This document shows positions 52,296-61,064 of a stretch of 64,000 nucleotides of DNA, in pieces; positions within the stretch are counted from its first letter, which is position 1, and each line of letters opens with the position of its first letter. The notes under the pieces were generated by a model, which was given only the letters and a program-made list of their open reading frames with translations, was not told where the DNA came from and did not search any database. The DNA is from Paenibacillus sambharensis (GTDB lineage: Bacteria > Bacillota > Bacilli > Paenibacillales > Paenibacillaceae), in the NCBI RefSeq assembly GCF_003233845.1, contig NZ_QKRB01000043.1, forward strand, positions 1-64,000, read 5' to 3'. A program made the position numbers and the translations under genes.

Positions 52296-53312
52296 TTACC
52301 GCTTATGAGCGAGCACCCGCCGGTCTACATTTCCCGGCAGCTTCTCCATCCAGCCGTATTTGATCAACAGCTCCGCACCTTCGTCGGCGTATGAACCAAT
52401 TTCGGCTGAAAGTCGTGCATATGAGGCTGAGATATCACGCCGCATAGAGACGGATAGAGCTGCGCCATAGTTCGTCAGAGCAGCTGCATTTAATCCTGTG
52501 ATATGGAAGAGCATGAGCTTGTCGGAGAAAGGCGCTTCTGTGGAGGCCATCACATCGGAATCCCAGGTCATCGGCGCTGGCAGATCCTCGTCACGCAGGT
52601 ACGAAGAGAAAACCTCGATCTGCTTGTGGGCAATATCCTTGCCGCGCAAGAAATAGCCGCGGATTTCCTCCGACTGGGCGCATTGGGCGAATCCAGCTAT
52701 GAATGCTTTGCCGAAGGCGTTGGTCTGGATATTATTATAGAGATGGTTGATTTCCGCAGCATTCAGCGGTCGCCTGTCCCCCAGCAGCCCGTTCAGGAAG
52801 CTGTCCTTATGGACGTATTCTACTGCTTCAGGTGTCGGAATATAAGGCGCACGAATAAATAATCCCTTCCGCAAGAGAACGTCAACCACTTTGTTGAACA
52901 GCTCCGCTGTGCTGGTCAAGCATTTGGTGAAATATTCCCTTACGTCGTCGCGGGCACAGCTTGCAAGTGCAACCGCATATAAGGAAAGCCCATGCTTTGC
53001 TGCATTTTTAAGGTAAATCAAAAACGCGGTATCCGAATACAGGCGCTCAGCATTCAGGTTCACATCATCGTCAGTAAAGCCGTGTGGAACCGGGTAATTG
53101 TCGCTGCGGAACAGCTCGGGCATCAGCTTAAGGTGCTTCTCGCTGATCCTGCGGGCAAATTCGAGGATATCCCTGACCTCAGTGTCTTCGACCTTTTCGA
53201 GGAAATAACCTAGCATACGGATTGCCATACTATCCCCCATATAGTTGGCCCACAGCTGGGCAATCTCAGCAGAGGTCAGCCGAATATTTTGCTCTGTGTA
53301 CGACAAGGACAT
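52296..53312 (-). CDS. DUF3231-family protein
   Basis: A 338-residue protein with two similar halves of about 165 residues, the double helical-bundle layout of DUF3231. The halves show related segments: LTSAEIAQLWANYMGDSMAIRMLGYFLE and LNAAEINHLYNNIQTNAFGKAFIAGF. Members occur mainly in spore-forming Bacillales and Clostridia and may be ferritin-like bundles; the function is not established. ATG 53312 follows CTGGGGGAT. It is a single gene, upstream of which lies the terminator of the DUF6254-like microprotein. Confidence 0.8.
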   Translation of the reverse strand: MSLSYTEQNIRLTSAEIAQLWANYMGDSMAIRMLGYFLEKVEDTEVRDILEFARRISEKHLKLMPELFRSDNYPVPHGFTDDDVNLNAERLYSDTAFLIYLKNAAKHGLSLYAVALASCARDDVREYFTKCLTSTAELFNKVVDVLLRKGLFIRAPYIPTPEAVEYVHKDSFLNGLLGDRRPLNAAEINHLYNNIQTNAFGKAFIAGFAQCAQSEEIRGYFLRGKDIAHKQIEVFSSYLRDEDLPAPMTWDSDVMASTEAPFSDKLMLFHITGLNAAALTNYGAALSVSMRRDISASYARLSAEIGSYADEGAELLIKYGWMEKLPGNVDRRVLAHKR

Positions 53313-53390
53313 ATCCCCCAGACATAATATTTTCCTATATCGTTCACACTTTATTCAGAAACTATACGGCTGTCATCCGGCTCATACAAA

Positions 53391-53434
53391 AAGACACCGG
53401 CCCTTCTGCAAAGCGCAGAGCAAGCGGGTGTCTT
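53391..53434 (-). terminator. Terminator of the microprotein gene
   Basis: AAGACACC (53391-53398) pairs with GGTGTCTT (53427-53434), with an inner TCTGC/GCAGA stem. On the minus strand a T run follows, directly behind the microprotein stop. Confidence 0.85.
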
Positions 53435-53458
53435 CTTGTGCTGTTCTAGTTGAGCGGG

Positions 53459-53581
53459 TTACTTGGAATTGCCTTCAGCTTCCTCAGACAGCTGGTGCAG
53501 TGATTTGATTTTGCCGTGAGGCTTCTGGTCCTGCTTTCGGATCTTCCACGCATTCTCCCTGCGGTTCTTGGATGAACTCAT
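53459..53581 (-). CDS. DUF6254-like microprotein (40 residues)
   Basis: A complete short reading frame of 40 residues, very basic in its first half. It starts MSSSKNRRENAWKIRKQDQ and continues PHGKIKSLHQLSEEAEGNSK. The RxWxIRKQxQxPHGKxKSLxxL pattern is what I recall of the DUF6254 family of Bacillales. GGGGAG lies 12 bases before ATG 53581 and a strong terminator follows, both supporting a real gene. It is too short for routine gene callers, and its function is unknown. Confidence 0.7.
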   Translation of the reverse strand: MSSSKNRRENAWKIRKQDQKPHGKIKSLHQLSEEAEGNSK

Positions 53582-53678
53582 TGGCAGCTCAGCTCCCCTG
53601 TAATTAAAAATAACTTCAGCTATATCGTCTCCAGGGAAGGGCTCTGTTATGAGCGGATGTGAATGCCGGGCTACCAGT

Positions 53679-54236
53679 CTACAGGTTCAGCTGGTTCAGC
53701 TTGTCATTAAACAGCTTGCCCTGCTGCAGAAGATGAATGAAGCGCTGCAGCCACTCATAATATTCAAGCGCGTGCAGCAGTTTATGGTAGACAGCAAGTG
53801 CCTCCTTCCGCACCTCATCATTGGTGGATACATCCAGAATCACAGCCTGCACTTCAGGCAGGGCTTGTTCAGCAGCGGAGCGCATGACATCGACTTCACG
53901 CTGCAGCTTGGTAGTAAAGAAGGACTGAAAAGCTTGATAGAAATCTGTCTCCGCCTTGTAGAGAACCTTGCGCTCAAGCTTCTCATCCAGCTTGTGCACC
54001 ATCCGCGAATCAATCAGGGAACGGACGGCATAGCTCATGCTGGACTTGCTCATCCCCATCGTATCCTTCATCTCCTCCAATGTCATCGGACGATCCTCGA
54101 AGAACATAATACCGTATAATTCCCCAACGGAAGGGGTGGCGCCGTATAAATCCATCGTGACGGATATCGCTTCAATCACGGAGCGCTTAAGCCGCTCCAG
54201 CTTGACCTCGCTGCTCGGGATGTCAGTCATCGTCAT
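53679..54236 (-). CDS. GbsR/MarR-type transcriptional regulator
   Basis: A 185-residue regulator of the GbsR branch of MarR proteins, with a winged helix (about residues 37-90, TPSVGELYGIMFFEDRPMTLEEMKDTMGMSKSSMSYAVRSL) and a long helical C-terminus for dimerisation. Relatives such as GbsR and OpuAR control osmoprotectant uptake genes. Here it is divergent from an importer locus and shares a 265-base gap with it, so it probably regulates that locus, itself or both. ATG 54236 lies six bases behind AAAGGAAAT. Confidence 0.85.
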   Translation of the reverse strand: MTMTDIPSSEVKLERLKRSVIEAISVTMDLYGATPSVGELYGIMFFEDRPMTLEEMKDTMGMSKSSMSYAVRSLIDSRMVHKLDEKLERKVLYKAETDFYQAFQSFFTTKLQREVDVMRSAAEQALPEVQAVILDVSTNDEVRKEALAVYHKLLHALEYYEWLQRFIHLLQQGKLFNDKLNQLNL

Positions 54237-54360
54237 TATTTCCTTTCCCGGTAATAAATCTCAGGTAATAGTATACAGGTTTGCGGCCCAGGTTGATAGA
54301 ACCGCGGGTCGTTTTTTTGCCTGCCGTCATCTTCGTTCTTAAAGAAATCAACATATGGCG

Positions 54361-54403
54361 TTAACACAGCGTTGACCTTTAAACTCGCAATCGAATGTAC
54401 AAT
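54361..54403 (+). promoter_or_regulatory. Pho-box-like repeats and -10 before the Ugp-type locus
   Basis: TTAACA (54361-54366) and TTGACC (54372-54377) are spaced by five bases, and TACAAT (54398-54403) can serve as the -10. A weaker repeat TCAACA lies at 54348-54353. The distances from the first two repeats to the -10 (37 and 26 bases, start to start) are identical to those in front of phoP. The third 11-base register (54383) is not conserved. A palindrome GTTCAATAATTAATGAAC (about 54467-54484) lies closer to the gene and could be the GbsR-type operator. Confidence 0.45.
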
Positions 54404-54501
54404 TATTTTTGAACACAGAGGTGTTTTTCTGAATATAGCAGGAATATACCAATGAAATTGACATCTGTTCAATAATTAATGAACGGTTGGGAGGAGTTAG
54501 C

Positions 54502-55386
54502 TTGAACTGGCGTAAAAAGCTCGGCGAACCCGCCGCATACGGCTATCTGCTGCCGGCTCTGATCCCGCTGGCCTTATTCTGGATCGCGCCGATGCTGTAT
54601 GTTGTGTATCTCGGGTTTACGGACTGGGACTTCATGAGCCCGGACAAAACCTGGATGGGTCTCGAGAATTATAGAGAGCTTCTGCAAAATGAAGATTTCT
54701 ACAAATCACTGCGCGTTACCCTGTTGTTCGGTCTCGGAACGGTGCTTCCCGTAATGGCCGGAGGCTTGGTGCTGGCTTCCCTGCTCCAGGGCAAGCTCAG
54801 AGGAAAAGCCATCTATCAGGCGATTGTCTTCTCGCCGTGGATCACAACCACTGTAGCAGTCTCCATCGTATGGTCCTGGATCTTCGAGCCGCGTGTCGGA
54901 CTGGCCAACGGGGTGCTGAGAATGCTTGGGTTCGATGGAGTGGAATGGCTGCAGAGCTCGGTGTGGGCGCTGCCGGCTGTCATCATCGTCAGCGTATGGC
55001 AGAGCATGGGCTGGGCGATGGTCTTCTATCTGGCTGCCCTGCAGCAGGTGCCGCAGGATCTCAAGGAGGCGGCGGCGATTGATGGAGCGGGCAGATTGCG
55101 AACCTTCTGGAATGTGACGATTCCGCTCATATCGCCAACGTCCTTCTTCCTGTTTATCATTCTCTGGATTCAATCGTTCCAGGCCTATGACCAGATCAGC
55201 ATCATGACGCAGGGCGGACCGGCAGGCTCGACACGTACCCTGCTGTACCTGTACTACCAATCGGCTTTCGAACGCTTCGATGTGGGCGAGGCATCGGCGG
55301 TTGCACTGGTGCTTGTGGTTCTGTCCGCGGCGTTCTCCCTGCTGTCCGGGTGGGTCAGCAGGCGGTTCGTCCATTATACGAATTAG
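54502..55386 (+). CDS. ABC transporter permease (UgpA-type)
   Basis: A 294-residue CUT1 permease with about six helices and the MetI-type loop EAAAIDGAGRLRTFWNVTIP. The opening (AYGYLLPALIPLALFWIAPMLYVVYLGFTDWD) fits the UgpA/LacF group rather than the LplB group of the other two loci. I chose TTG 54502 behind GGGAGGAG; a TTG 15 bases earlier overlaps the ribosome site. It is first in a unit of at least five genes and is followed after 13 bases by the partner permease. The locus has no ATPase. Confidence 0.9.
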   Translation: MNWRKKLGEPAAYGYLLPALIPLALFWIAPMLYVVYLGFTDWDFMSPDKTWMGLENYRELLQNEDFYKSLRVTLLFGLGTVLPVMAGGLVLASLLQGKLRGKAIYQAIVFSPWITTTVAVSIVWSWIFEPRVGLANGVLRMLGFDGVEWLQSSVWALPAVIIVSVWQSMGWAMVFYLAALQQVPQDLKEAAAIDGAGRLRTFWNVTIPLISPTSFFLFIILWIQSFQAYDQISIMTQGGPAGSTRTLLYLYYQSAFERFDVGEASAVALVLVVLSAAFSLLSGWVSRRFVHYTN

Positions 55387-55399
55387 GAGAGAGATTGCA

Positions 55400-56239
55400 A
55401 TGAGAGAAACCGCTCTATGGGTCAGACCGCTGCGGCATCTGTTCTTGACTGCTCTGTGCAGCTTGATCGCCTTCCCGTTCTTCTGGATGATCACCAGCTC
55501 ACTGAAGACTAACGACGAGATTTGGAGCGTGCCGCCTGTGCTGTGGCCGGAGGAGCCGCTTTGGGGGACCTTCCTCGCAGCATGGCAGGCGGCGCCATTT
55601 GGACAGTACCTGTTGAACAGCATTATGGTAGCAGCTGTTATTGTTCTGCTGCAGATGGTTAACTCCGCGATGATGGCTTACGCATTGACGCATATGCATT
55701 TTCCGTTTCGGGGCGCGCTCTTCGCGATCATTATCGTTACCTATATGCTCCCGGCTTCGGCAACCTACCTTCCGGCCTATGTCATCTTGTCAGAGCTTAA
55801 CCTGATTGATACTTATGCCGGACTGATTATCTCGAATGCGGTCAGCGTGTTTGCGATCTTCCTGGTCAGACAAGCTTTCCTTCAGCTGCCCAAGGAGCTC
55901 GCTGAGGCCGCCAAGATTGATGGGGCACCGCATTGGCGGATTCTGTGGACGATTATGGTTCCGCTGACCCGTTCGACCTTTGTGGTCATGGGCCTGATCA
56001 CCTTTATCGGGATGTATAACAACTATTTCTGGCCGTCGCTTATAACGAAGAGCCCGGAGCTTTATCTTGTCTCTGCCGGACTGCGAAGCTTCTTCGTTGA
56101 GGGAGGGGCGTACGGGATGAACTGGCCGCTTATTATGGCGGGCAGCACGATTACGATTTTACCGTTGCTGATCCTGTTCCTGTTCGCCCAGCGGCTGCTG
56201 ATGAAGGGGGTGAGCCTCTCATTCGGTGTGAATAAATAG
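55400..56239 (+). CDS. ABC transporter permease (UgpE-type)
   Basis: A 279-residue CUT1 permease with about six helices and the loop EAAKIDGAPHWRILWTIMVP. Together with the preceding permease it forms the membrane channel of an UgpAE-like importer. ATG 55400 has TTAGGAGAGAG upstream; a much longer in-frame opening from 55280 lies inside the first permease and was rejected. The binding protein gene follows after about 100 bases. Confidence 0.9.
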   Translation: MRETALWVRPLRHLFLTALCSLIAFPFFWMITSSLKTNDEIWSVPPVLWPEEPLWGTFLAAWQAAPFGQYLLNSIMVAAVIVLLQMVNSAMMAYALTHMHFPFRGALFAIIIVTYMLPASATYLPAYVILSELNLIDTYAGLIISNAVSVFAIFLVRQAFLQLPKELAEAAKIDGAPHWRILWTIMVPLTRSTFVVMGLITFIGMYNNYFWPSLITKSPELYLVSAGLRSFFVEGGAYGMNWPLIMAGSTITILPLLILFLFAQRLLMKGVSLSFGVNK

Positions 56240-56342
56240 CGGCCGTGCAAGAGGTACAACATTGCGCCTAAGGGAGATATTCAGTGTTTACGTGCAATAC
56301 CGGAAGACTTGTAGTGACAATATCGATATAAGGGAGAGAACA

Positions 56343-57707
56343 ATGCAAATGAATTGGGTACGCAAGCCGCTCGTCATGATTATTATGCTGTCCGCCATGC
56401 TGGTAACGGCATGCTCGTCAGGCAATAACGGTAACCAGGGCAGCGGTAATACGAATGCAGGCAGCGCTGTGAACACAGCGGGAGCAAACGGATCCGCGTC
56501 TGCGAAGGAGCCTGTTCACATTGAGTTCTGGTACGGGCTGGGCGGCAAGCTTGGCGAACAGATGGAAGCGACCATCAAGGCATTTAATGAATCACAGGAT
56601 GAAGTAGTTGTGAAAGGTGTCGTTCAAGGCAACTACACGGAAACCCAGCAGGCGCTGCAGGCTGCAATCGCCTCCAAGAAGGTGCCTGCCGCAGCGCTGA
56701 TTCAGGAGAATTCCTGGGCGAGCAAAGGCTATTTTGCGCCGCTTGACGACTTCATTGCCGCTGATGCCGGGTTCAACAAGGATGACTTTATTCCGGCATT
56801 CCTGGAGCAGGGTGTCGTAGACGGCAAGCAGTATTTCCTGCCGCTGTATGGCACCACTCAAGTGCTTTACTACCGGAAGGACATGCTGGAGAAGGCGGGT
56901 TTGACACCCGATGCGCTGAACACGTGGGAAAGCTTATCCGAAGCGGCTAAGACGATGACAGTGGCAGACAGCGGCAAGCCGTCCGTATATGGCTGGATGC
57001 CCATGTGGGGCAGGGAAAATATGATTGATGCCGCACTAAGCCGCGGAGGCAAGATGGTCAGTGAAGACGGCAAAACCCTGCTTATTGACAGTCCCGAATG
57101 GATTGAGACATGGGAGCAGTTCCGCAAATGGATTCATGAAGACAAGATTATGGCCATCCATTCAGGCGGACAGGGCTGGGAATACTGGTATAAGACAATT
57201 GACGATGTAATCCAGGGCCGTGCAGCAGGTTATACCGGTTCAAGCGGCGATCAGGGCGATCTTGATTTCTCTATTGTAGCCGCTCATCCGCAGCCTGGCT
57301 GGGAAGGCCATCCGGCTGCACCGGTCGCTTCATCGCTTACAGCTGCCGTTCTGGCAGCGGCTCCGGCAGAGCAGCAGGAAGCGGCATACAAGTGGCTGAC
57401 CTTCTTCTCTAACACATCCAATACAGCCCAGTGGTCGATTAACACAGGTTATATCGCTGTCCGCAAGTCTGCGCTTGACGATCCGGAGTTCAAGGCGTTT
57501 GCCGAACAGAATCCGCAGATCAGGGTACCGCTGGAGCAGGCGCAAACCGCTTCAAGCCCTTATATTGATCCGACAGGCGGCAAGATCAACGATGCACTGA
57601 AGATCGCAGCTGATAAAGTTCAGATTGAGAATATACCGGCTGAGAAAGCGCTGAAGGAAGCCAAGGAAAAGGCGCAAAAAGAGCTGGATAAGGTTACAGG
57701 AGCGTAA
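56343..57707 (+). CDS. Extracellular solute-binding lipoprotein (UgpB-like)
   Basis: A 454-residue binding protein with a signal peptide ending in the lipobox VTAC, an Asn/Gly/Ser linker and a cluster-1 (UgpB/MalE) type body: HIEFWYGLGGKLGEQMEATIKAFNES is the typical first strand-helix. UgpB binds glycerol-3-phosphate and glycerophosphodiesters; the two hydrolase genes behind it would suit a phosphorylated ligand, but a sugar cannot be ruled out. ATG 56343 follows AAGGGAGAG. The metallohydrolase gene begins four bases after the stop. Confidence 0.88.
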   Translation: MQMNWVRKPLVMIIMLSAMLVTACSSGNNGNQGSGNTNAGSAVNTAGANGSASAKEPVHIEFWYGLGGKLGEQMEATIKAFNESQDEVVVKGVVQGNYTETQQALQAAIASKKVPAAALIQENSWASKGYFAPLDDFIAADAGFNKDDFIPAFLEQGVVDGKQYFLPLYGTTQVLYYRKDMLEKAGLTPDALNTWESLSEAAKTMTVADSGKPSVYGWMPMWGRENMIDAALSRGGKMVSEDGKTLLIDSPEWIETWEQFRKWIHEDKIMAIHSGGQGWEYWYKTIDDVIQGRAAGYTGSSGDQGDLDFSIVAAHPQPGWEGHPAAPVASSLTAAVLAAAPAEQQEAAYKWLTFFSNTSNTAQWSINTGYIAVRKSALDDPEFKAFAEQNPQIRVPLEQAQTASSPYIDPTGGKINDALKIAADKVQIENIPAEKALKEAKEKAQKELDKVTGA

Positions 57708-57711
57708 CCGG

Positions 57712-59298
57712 ATGAGCATGCAGACGAAGCTGGTAAAGGCTTCGGTTCGGGAAGAGCTGGTTCTTCCCGAACCGAAAGCCGTCTTCTATCCCTTTGAGGT
57801 AGAGGAAGCGGCAGAGTGGGTTCAGCTGACGGTCCGCTATGAGCATGCACTGTGGCTGCAGATATATGTGCGGGACCCGTTTGGAAGAGTGAGGATGCAG
57901 GTCATCGGCAAGAAACGTGCAGCTGCTGTTGTGCTTGGCCGGAAGCAGGAGCACTGCTCGATCGGCTCGGTGCCGGGACCGCTTCCCGCTGGCGCCTGGC
58001 AGGTTGAGCTGGTGTCCTATTCACGGGACGGAAGAGTAACGGTTGAGCTGGACTGGTCGTATGGCAATGGAGAACCGCCGTCATCAACAGAGCCTTTGCT
58101 GGACGGGAGCCTATGGATAGCTGCCGGGGAAGCTGGCAGCCTTGAGGAGCCGGAGTCTTTATACAATTGGCAGCAGGTCACGTCTGAGGGGGCAAGGTTT
58201 TACAAGGGAGACTTTCATATGCACACCCTGCTGTCGGACGGCAAACAGACACCAGGACAGCTGCATGATCTGGCTGCCTCGCGGAGCCTCGATTACATCG
58301 TTGTGACCGAGCATAATGCCGTGCATGCGGCTTGGCCGCAGGACAAGGAGCTGCTCGTGGTGCCGGGAGTAGAGGTAACGGCCTTTCGTGGACACTGCAA
58401 TCTGCTGGGGCTGCACCGCAGCATTGACCTGCATGACCGGGGATCGGGTGCACTGATCCTGGAGGATGGCAGCGGGATCATGGCGATACTGAAGGAAGCC
58501 CGCAATCAGGGAGCAGTATGCAGCCTGAACCATCCTTTCCTGATGCCCTGGCATTGGCAGTTTGAGGATACGAGAATGGTCTTGTTCGACGCCATTGAAA
58601 TCTGGAATGATCCGACATATGATGGTAATGCGGAAGCGGCAGAGAAGGCTCTCGCAGCCTGGGACCAATGCTGGACGCATGGCATCCGGCTGGCGGGAAT
58701 CGGAGGAAGCGATACCCACATGCTCCCGGATGAGAGCTATACGGAAGGCGGTCCTCCGTCTATCGTAGGCGATCCGGCAACAATGGTCTGGAGTGATGGA
58801 CTCACCCCGTCTAGTCTGCTGGATGGTGTACGCAGCCGCCGCTGTTATGTGACGAGGGGAGTCTCGCTGGAGCTGGAAATTCTAAGCGGCGGGGTTTCGT
58901 ACCTGCCTGGTGATGAGCTTCAAACGGCTGCAGAGGGCAAGGAACGGGATATAACATTGGATTATGCCGTGCGGGCAGCACAGGAAGACGGTCCGCTTAT
59001 CGCGGTCTGGATCGAGAACGGCCAAGAGACCGGGCGGCAGCAGCTTGCAGCCTGTGAAGCCCCCGAAGCCGATTGGCGGCAGCCCGGCATCACTGATGAT
59101 GCTGGAAGAACTGTACAGGGCAGTATGCAGGAAGCCCAATTCACATGTGCCTGGCCGGAAGGTGATTACCGCTGGCTGCGCATGGAGCTGCGCCGTCCGG
59201 ACGGTGAACTGGTCGCTTTTGTCAATCCGGTATTCGCCTGGCCGAATGAGGCCGATCAGACGATGACCTGGGGAAGGATACGGAAAGGGATTGCATAA
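57712..59298 (+). CDS. CehA/McbA-type PHP-domain metallohydrolase
   Basis: A 528-residue protein with a PHP metal-binding domain in the middle: FHMHTLLSDG (about residue 169), VTEHN (about 200), GVEVT, and SLNHP with SDTH later, the ligands of a multi-metal centre. An N-terminal beta-rich domain of about 155 residues precedes it. CehA/McbA relatives hydrolyse carbamates or phosphodiesters. No signal peptide is evident, so it would act in the cytosol on what the importer brings in. It starts four bases after the binding protein and overlaps the HAD gene by one base. ATG 57712 has GGAGCG upstream. Confidence 0.85.
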   Translation: MSMQTKLVKASVREELVLPEPKAVFYPFEVEEAAEWVQLTVRYEHALWLQIYVRDPFGRVRMQVIGKKRAAAVVLGRKQEHCSIGSVPGPLPAGAWQVELVSYSRDGRVTVELDWSYGNGEPPSSTEPLLDGSLWIAAGEAGSLEEPESLYNWQQVTSEGARFYKGDFHMHTLLSDGKQTPGQLHDLAASRSLDYIVVTEHNAVHAAWPQDKELLVVPGVEVTAFRGHCNLLGLHRSIDLHDRGSGALILEDGSGIMAILKEARNQGAVCSLNHPFLMPWHWQFEDTRMVLFDAIEIWNDPTYDGNAEAAEKALAAWDQCWTHGIRLAGIGGSDTHMLPDESYTEGGPPSIVGDPATMVWSDGLTPSSLLDGVRSRRCYVTRGVSLELEILSGGVSYLPGDELQTAAEGKERDITLDYAVRAAQEDGPLIAVWIENGQETGRQQLAACEAPEADWRQPGITDDAGRTVQGSMQEAQFTCAWPEGDYRWLRMELRRPDGELVAFVNPVFAWPNEADQTMTWGRIRKGIA

Positions 59299-60047
59299 TG
59301 ATGATAAACTTATACAGCGGATCGGCCAGCTGGCCGGTCCGCGGCATTATTTTTGACAAGGATGGAACTATACTGGACTTTCAGCATATGTGGGGCAGGT
59401 GGACCCAGATTCTGCTTGAGAAACTAACGGGATTCGGGGGAGAACCGGACTGGCATGCTGCATTAGGCATAAGGGCGGCCGGGGATACCGTGGTCCATGA
59501 TCCAGACGGCCCGCTGGCCATGGCTTCAAACGAGCAGACAATCGCCATTCTTGCCTGGCATCTGTACCGTGAGGGCTTGCCGTGGAACCGGGCGGTGAGC
59601 CTTGTCTCGCAAGCGGTTATGGAGACCAACCGGGAGCTGGAGGAGCTGCGGCCCGTTCAGCCGATGCCGGGTCTGCTGTCCTTTCTCGAGCGCTGCAGGG
59701 AGGCGGGCATCAAGATGGCGGTTGCTACCTCCGACGATACGGCTATGGCCGAGCAGCATCTAGAATGGCTCGGCATCCGCCGATACTTCCAAGCGGTGGT
59801 TGGCGCTGACCGGGTGAAGCGGGGCAAGCCGCATCCCGATATGGCAGTGCTGGCCTGCCTGGAGCTGGGACTGCAGCCGGAGGAAGCGGTCATGATCGGA
59901 GACACGAAGGCGGATATCCAGATGGCTGCCGAGGCGGGAATGAAGGCGGGGATTATGATCGGCGGAGCAGACAGCAGCGGAGCGAGTGCGCATATCCTGT
60001 CTTATGACTCGCTCGGGATTAGCGGGGGAGGCGAGGAGAATGGATGA
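59298..60047 (+). CDS. HAD-superfamily phosphatase (phosphoglycolate-phosphatase-like)
   Basis: A 249-residue haloacid-dehalogenase-type hydrolase, with motif I FDKDGTILDF (Asp 20, Asp 22), motif II VATSDDTA, the Lys region RVKRGKPHPDM and motif IV MIGDTKADIQMA. The helical cap after motif I places it near phosphoglycolate phosphatase and related phosphomonoesterases. It overlaps the metallohydrolase stop by one base and runs eight bases into the SMR gene. A phosphodiesterase followed by a phosphomonoesterase would free inorganic phosphate from an imported diester; this is inference. Confidence 0.88.
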   Translation: MMINLYSGSASWPVRGIIFDKDGTILDFQHMWGRWTQILLEKLTGFGGEPDWHAALGIRAAGDTVVHDPDGPLAMASNEQTIAILAWHLYREGLPWNRAVSLVSQAVMETNRELEELRPVQPMPGLLSFLERCREAGIKMAVATSDDTAMAEQHLEWLGIRRYFQAVVGADRVKRGKPHPDMAVLACLELGLQPEEAVMIGDTKADIQMAAEAGMKAGIMIGGADSSGASAHILSYDSLGISGGGEENG

Positions 60048-60435
60048 TGCGGTCATGAGAGGCTGGCTGCTGCTGCTTGTCGCCATTGTTCTGGAGCTTT
60101 CAGGCACGGTTGCCTTAAAATATTCGGACGGCTTCAGCAGGCTGCTGCCTTCCATTCTGATGTTCGTCTTATACCTGCTGAGCTTCAGCGCCTTAAATCT
60201 AGCGGTTAAGACGATTGACGTCAGTATCGCTTATGCGGTATGGTCCGGCCTTGGCACGCTGCTGATCAGCATCGTTGGCTTCATGTGGTTTCAAGAGCAT
60301 GTGACACCGTTCAAGGTCTTATCCATTGCGATCATTATCATAGGCGTGATCTGCTTGAACCTGGCTAATTCCGCCGCTTCCAAACCGGTGGAAGCGGGGG
60401 CGGATAGCCAGGAACAGCAGGTGCTAATGAAATAA
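60040..60435 (+). CDS. SMR-family small multidrug-resistance-type transporter
   Basis: A 131-residue protein with four membrane helices. The conserved Glu in the first helix (IVLELSGTVALKYSDGF) and the WSGLGTLLISIVGFMWFQE block identify the SMR family (EmrE, SugE, YkkCD). It is longer than the usual 105-110 residues because of a polar C-terminal tail. Such proteins export small cations, choline, betaine or guanidinium. It overlaps the HAD gene by eight bases, with GGGGAGG upstream of ATG 60040, so it belongs to the same operon; it could export the organic cation left after hydrolysis. Confidence 0.85.
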   Translation: MDDAVMRGWLLLLVAIVLELSGTVALKYSDGFSRLLPSILMFVLYLLSFSALNLAVKTIDVSIAYAVWSGLGTLLISIVGFMWFQEHVTPFKVLSIAIIIIGVICLNLANSAASKPVEAGADSQEQQVLMK

Positions 60436-60451
60436 GTGCAGCCGCTTGTCA

Positions 60452-60832
60452 TTATTGGCCGTACAGCTCAAGCGGCAATCCGTCCGGATCCTTGAAGAAG
60501 GTATACTTCCTGCCGGTTACCGGATCAATTCGGACGGGCTCTACTTCTATTCCCTTATTCTGCAGCCAGTGTGCGGCGGCATCGACATCCTCCACAGCAA
60601 ACGCTAGATGCCGAAGCCCTGCGGCTTCCGGTGCGTTCGTGCGTGCCGGCGGGTCAGGGAACGAGAACAGCTCGATCTGGCTTTCACCAATCTGCAGATC
60701 AAGCTTGTATGAATCCCGCTCTGCCCGGTATGACTCGTGAATGACAGGCAGCCCGAGCAGCTCCACGTAAAAATGTCTGGAACGTTCATAATTGCTGCAA
60801 ATAATGGCCGCATGATGAATATGATTCAGCAT
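60452..60832 (-). CDS. VOC/glyoxalase-like protein (GloA2 type)
   Basis: A 126-residue vicinal-oxygen-chelate protein with the two beta-alpha-beta-beta-beta modules. Metal-ligand candidates are His in HIHHAAI, Glu in QIELFSF, His in LRHLAFAV and Glu in LPLELYG. The SMU0/GloA2-type opening and YTFFKDPDGLPLELY end match bacterial glyoxalase I-like proteins. It may remove methylglyoxal or act as an unrelated VOC enzyme. ATG 60832 follows AAGGAGAGG. It converges with the SMR gene with a 16-base gap. Confidence 0.82.
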   Translation of the reverse strand: MLNHIHHAAIICSNYERSRHFYVELLGLPVIHESYRAERDSYKLDLQIGESQIELFSFPDPPARTNAPEAAGLRHLAFAVEDVDAAAHWLQNKGIEVEPVRIDPVTGRKYTFFKDPDGLPLELYGQ

Positions 60833-61064
60833 CTCTACCTCTCCTTATCAAACTCCGAAATAGTTATCATTTCACTGCTTCAAAGCTTACTACCGATTGT
60901 AGCACAGTCCCTAAGCTTTGGGACAACCTGAAACGCAGGGCTTGCCGTCTATCAGCTCTTCCATTTCCTTGCTGTCCCATCTATTCCTGGCGTGGTATAT
61001 TCTGATTAATGGTTCTTCGGACCTAATTACATACTACATCTTCAACAGGGGGAACAGGAAGGAT

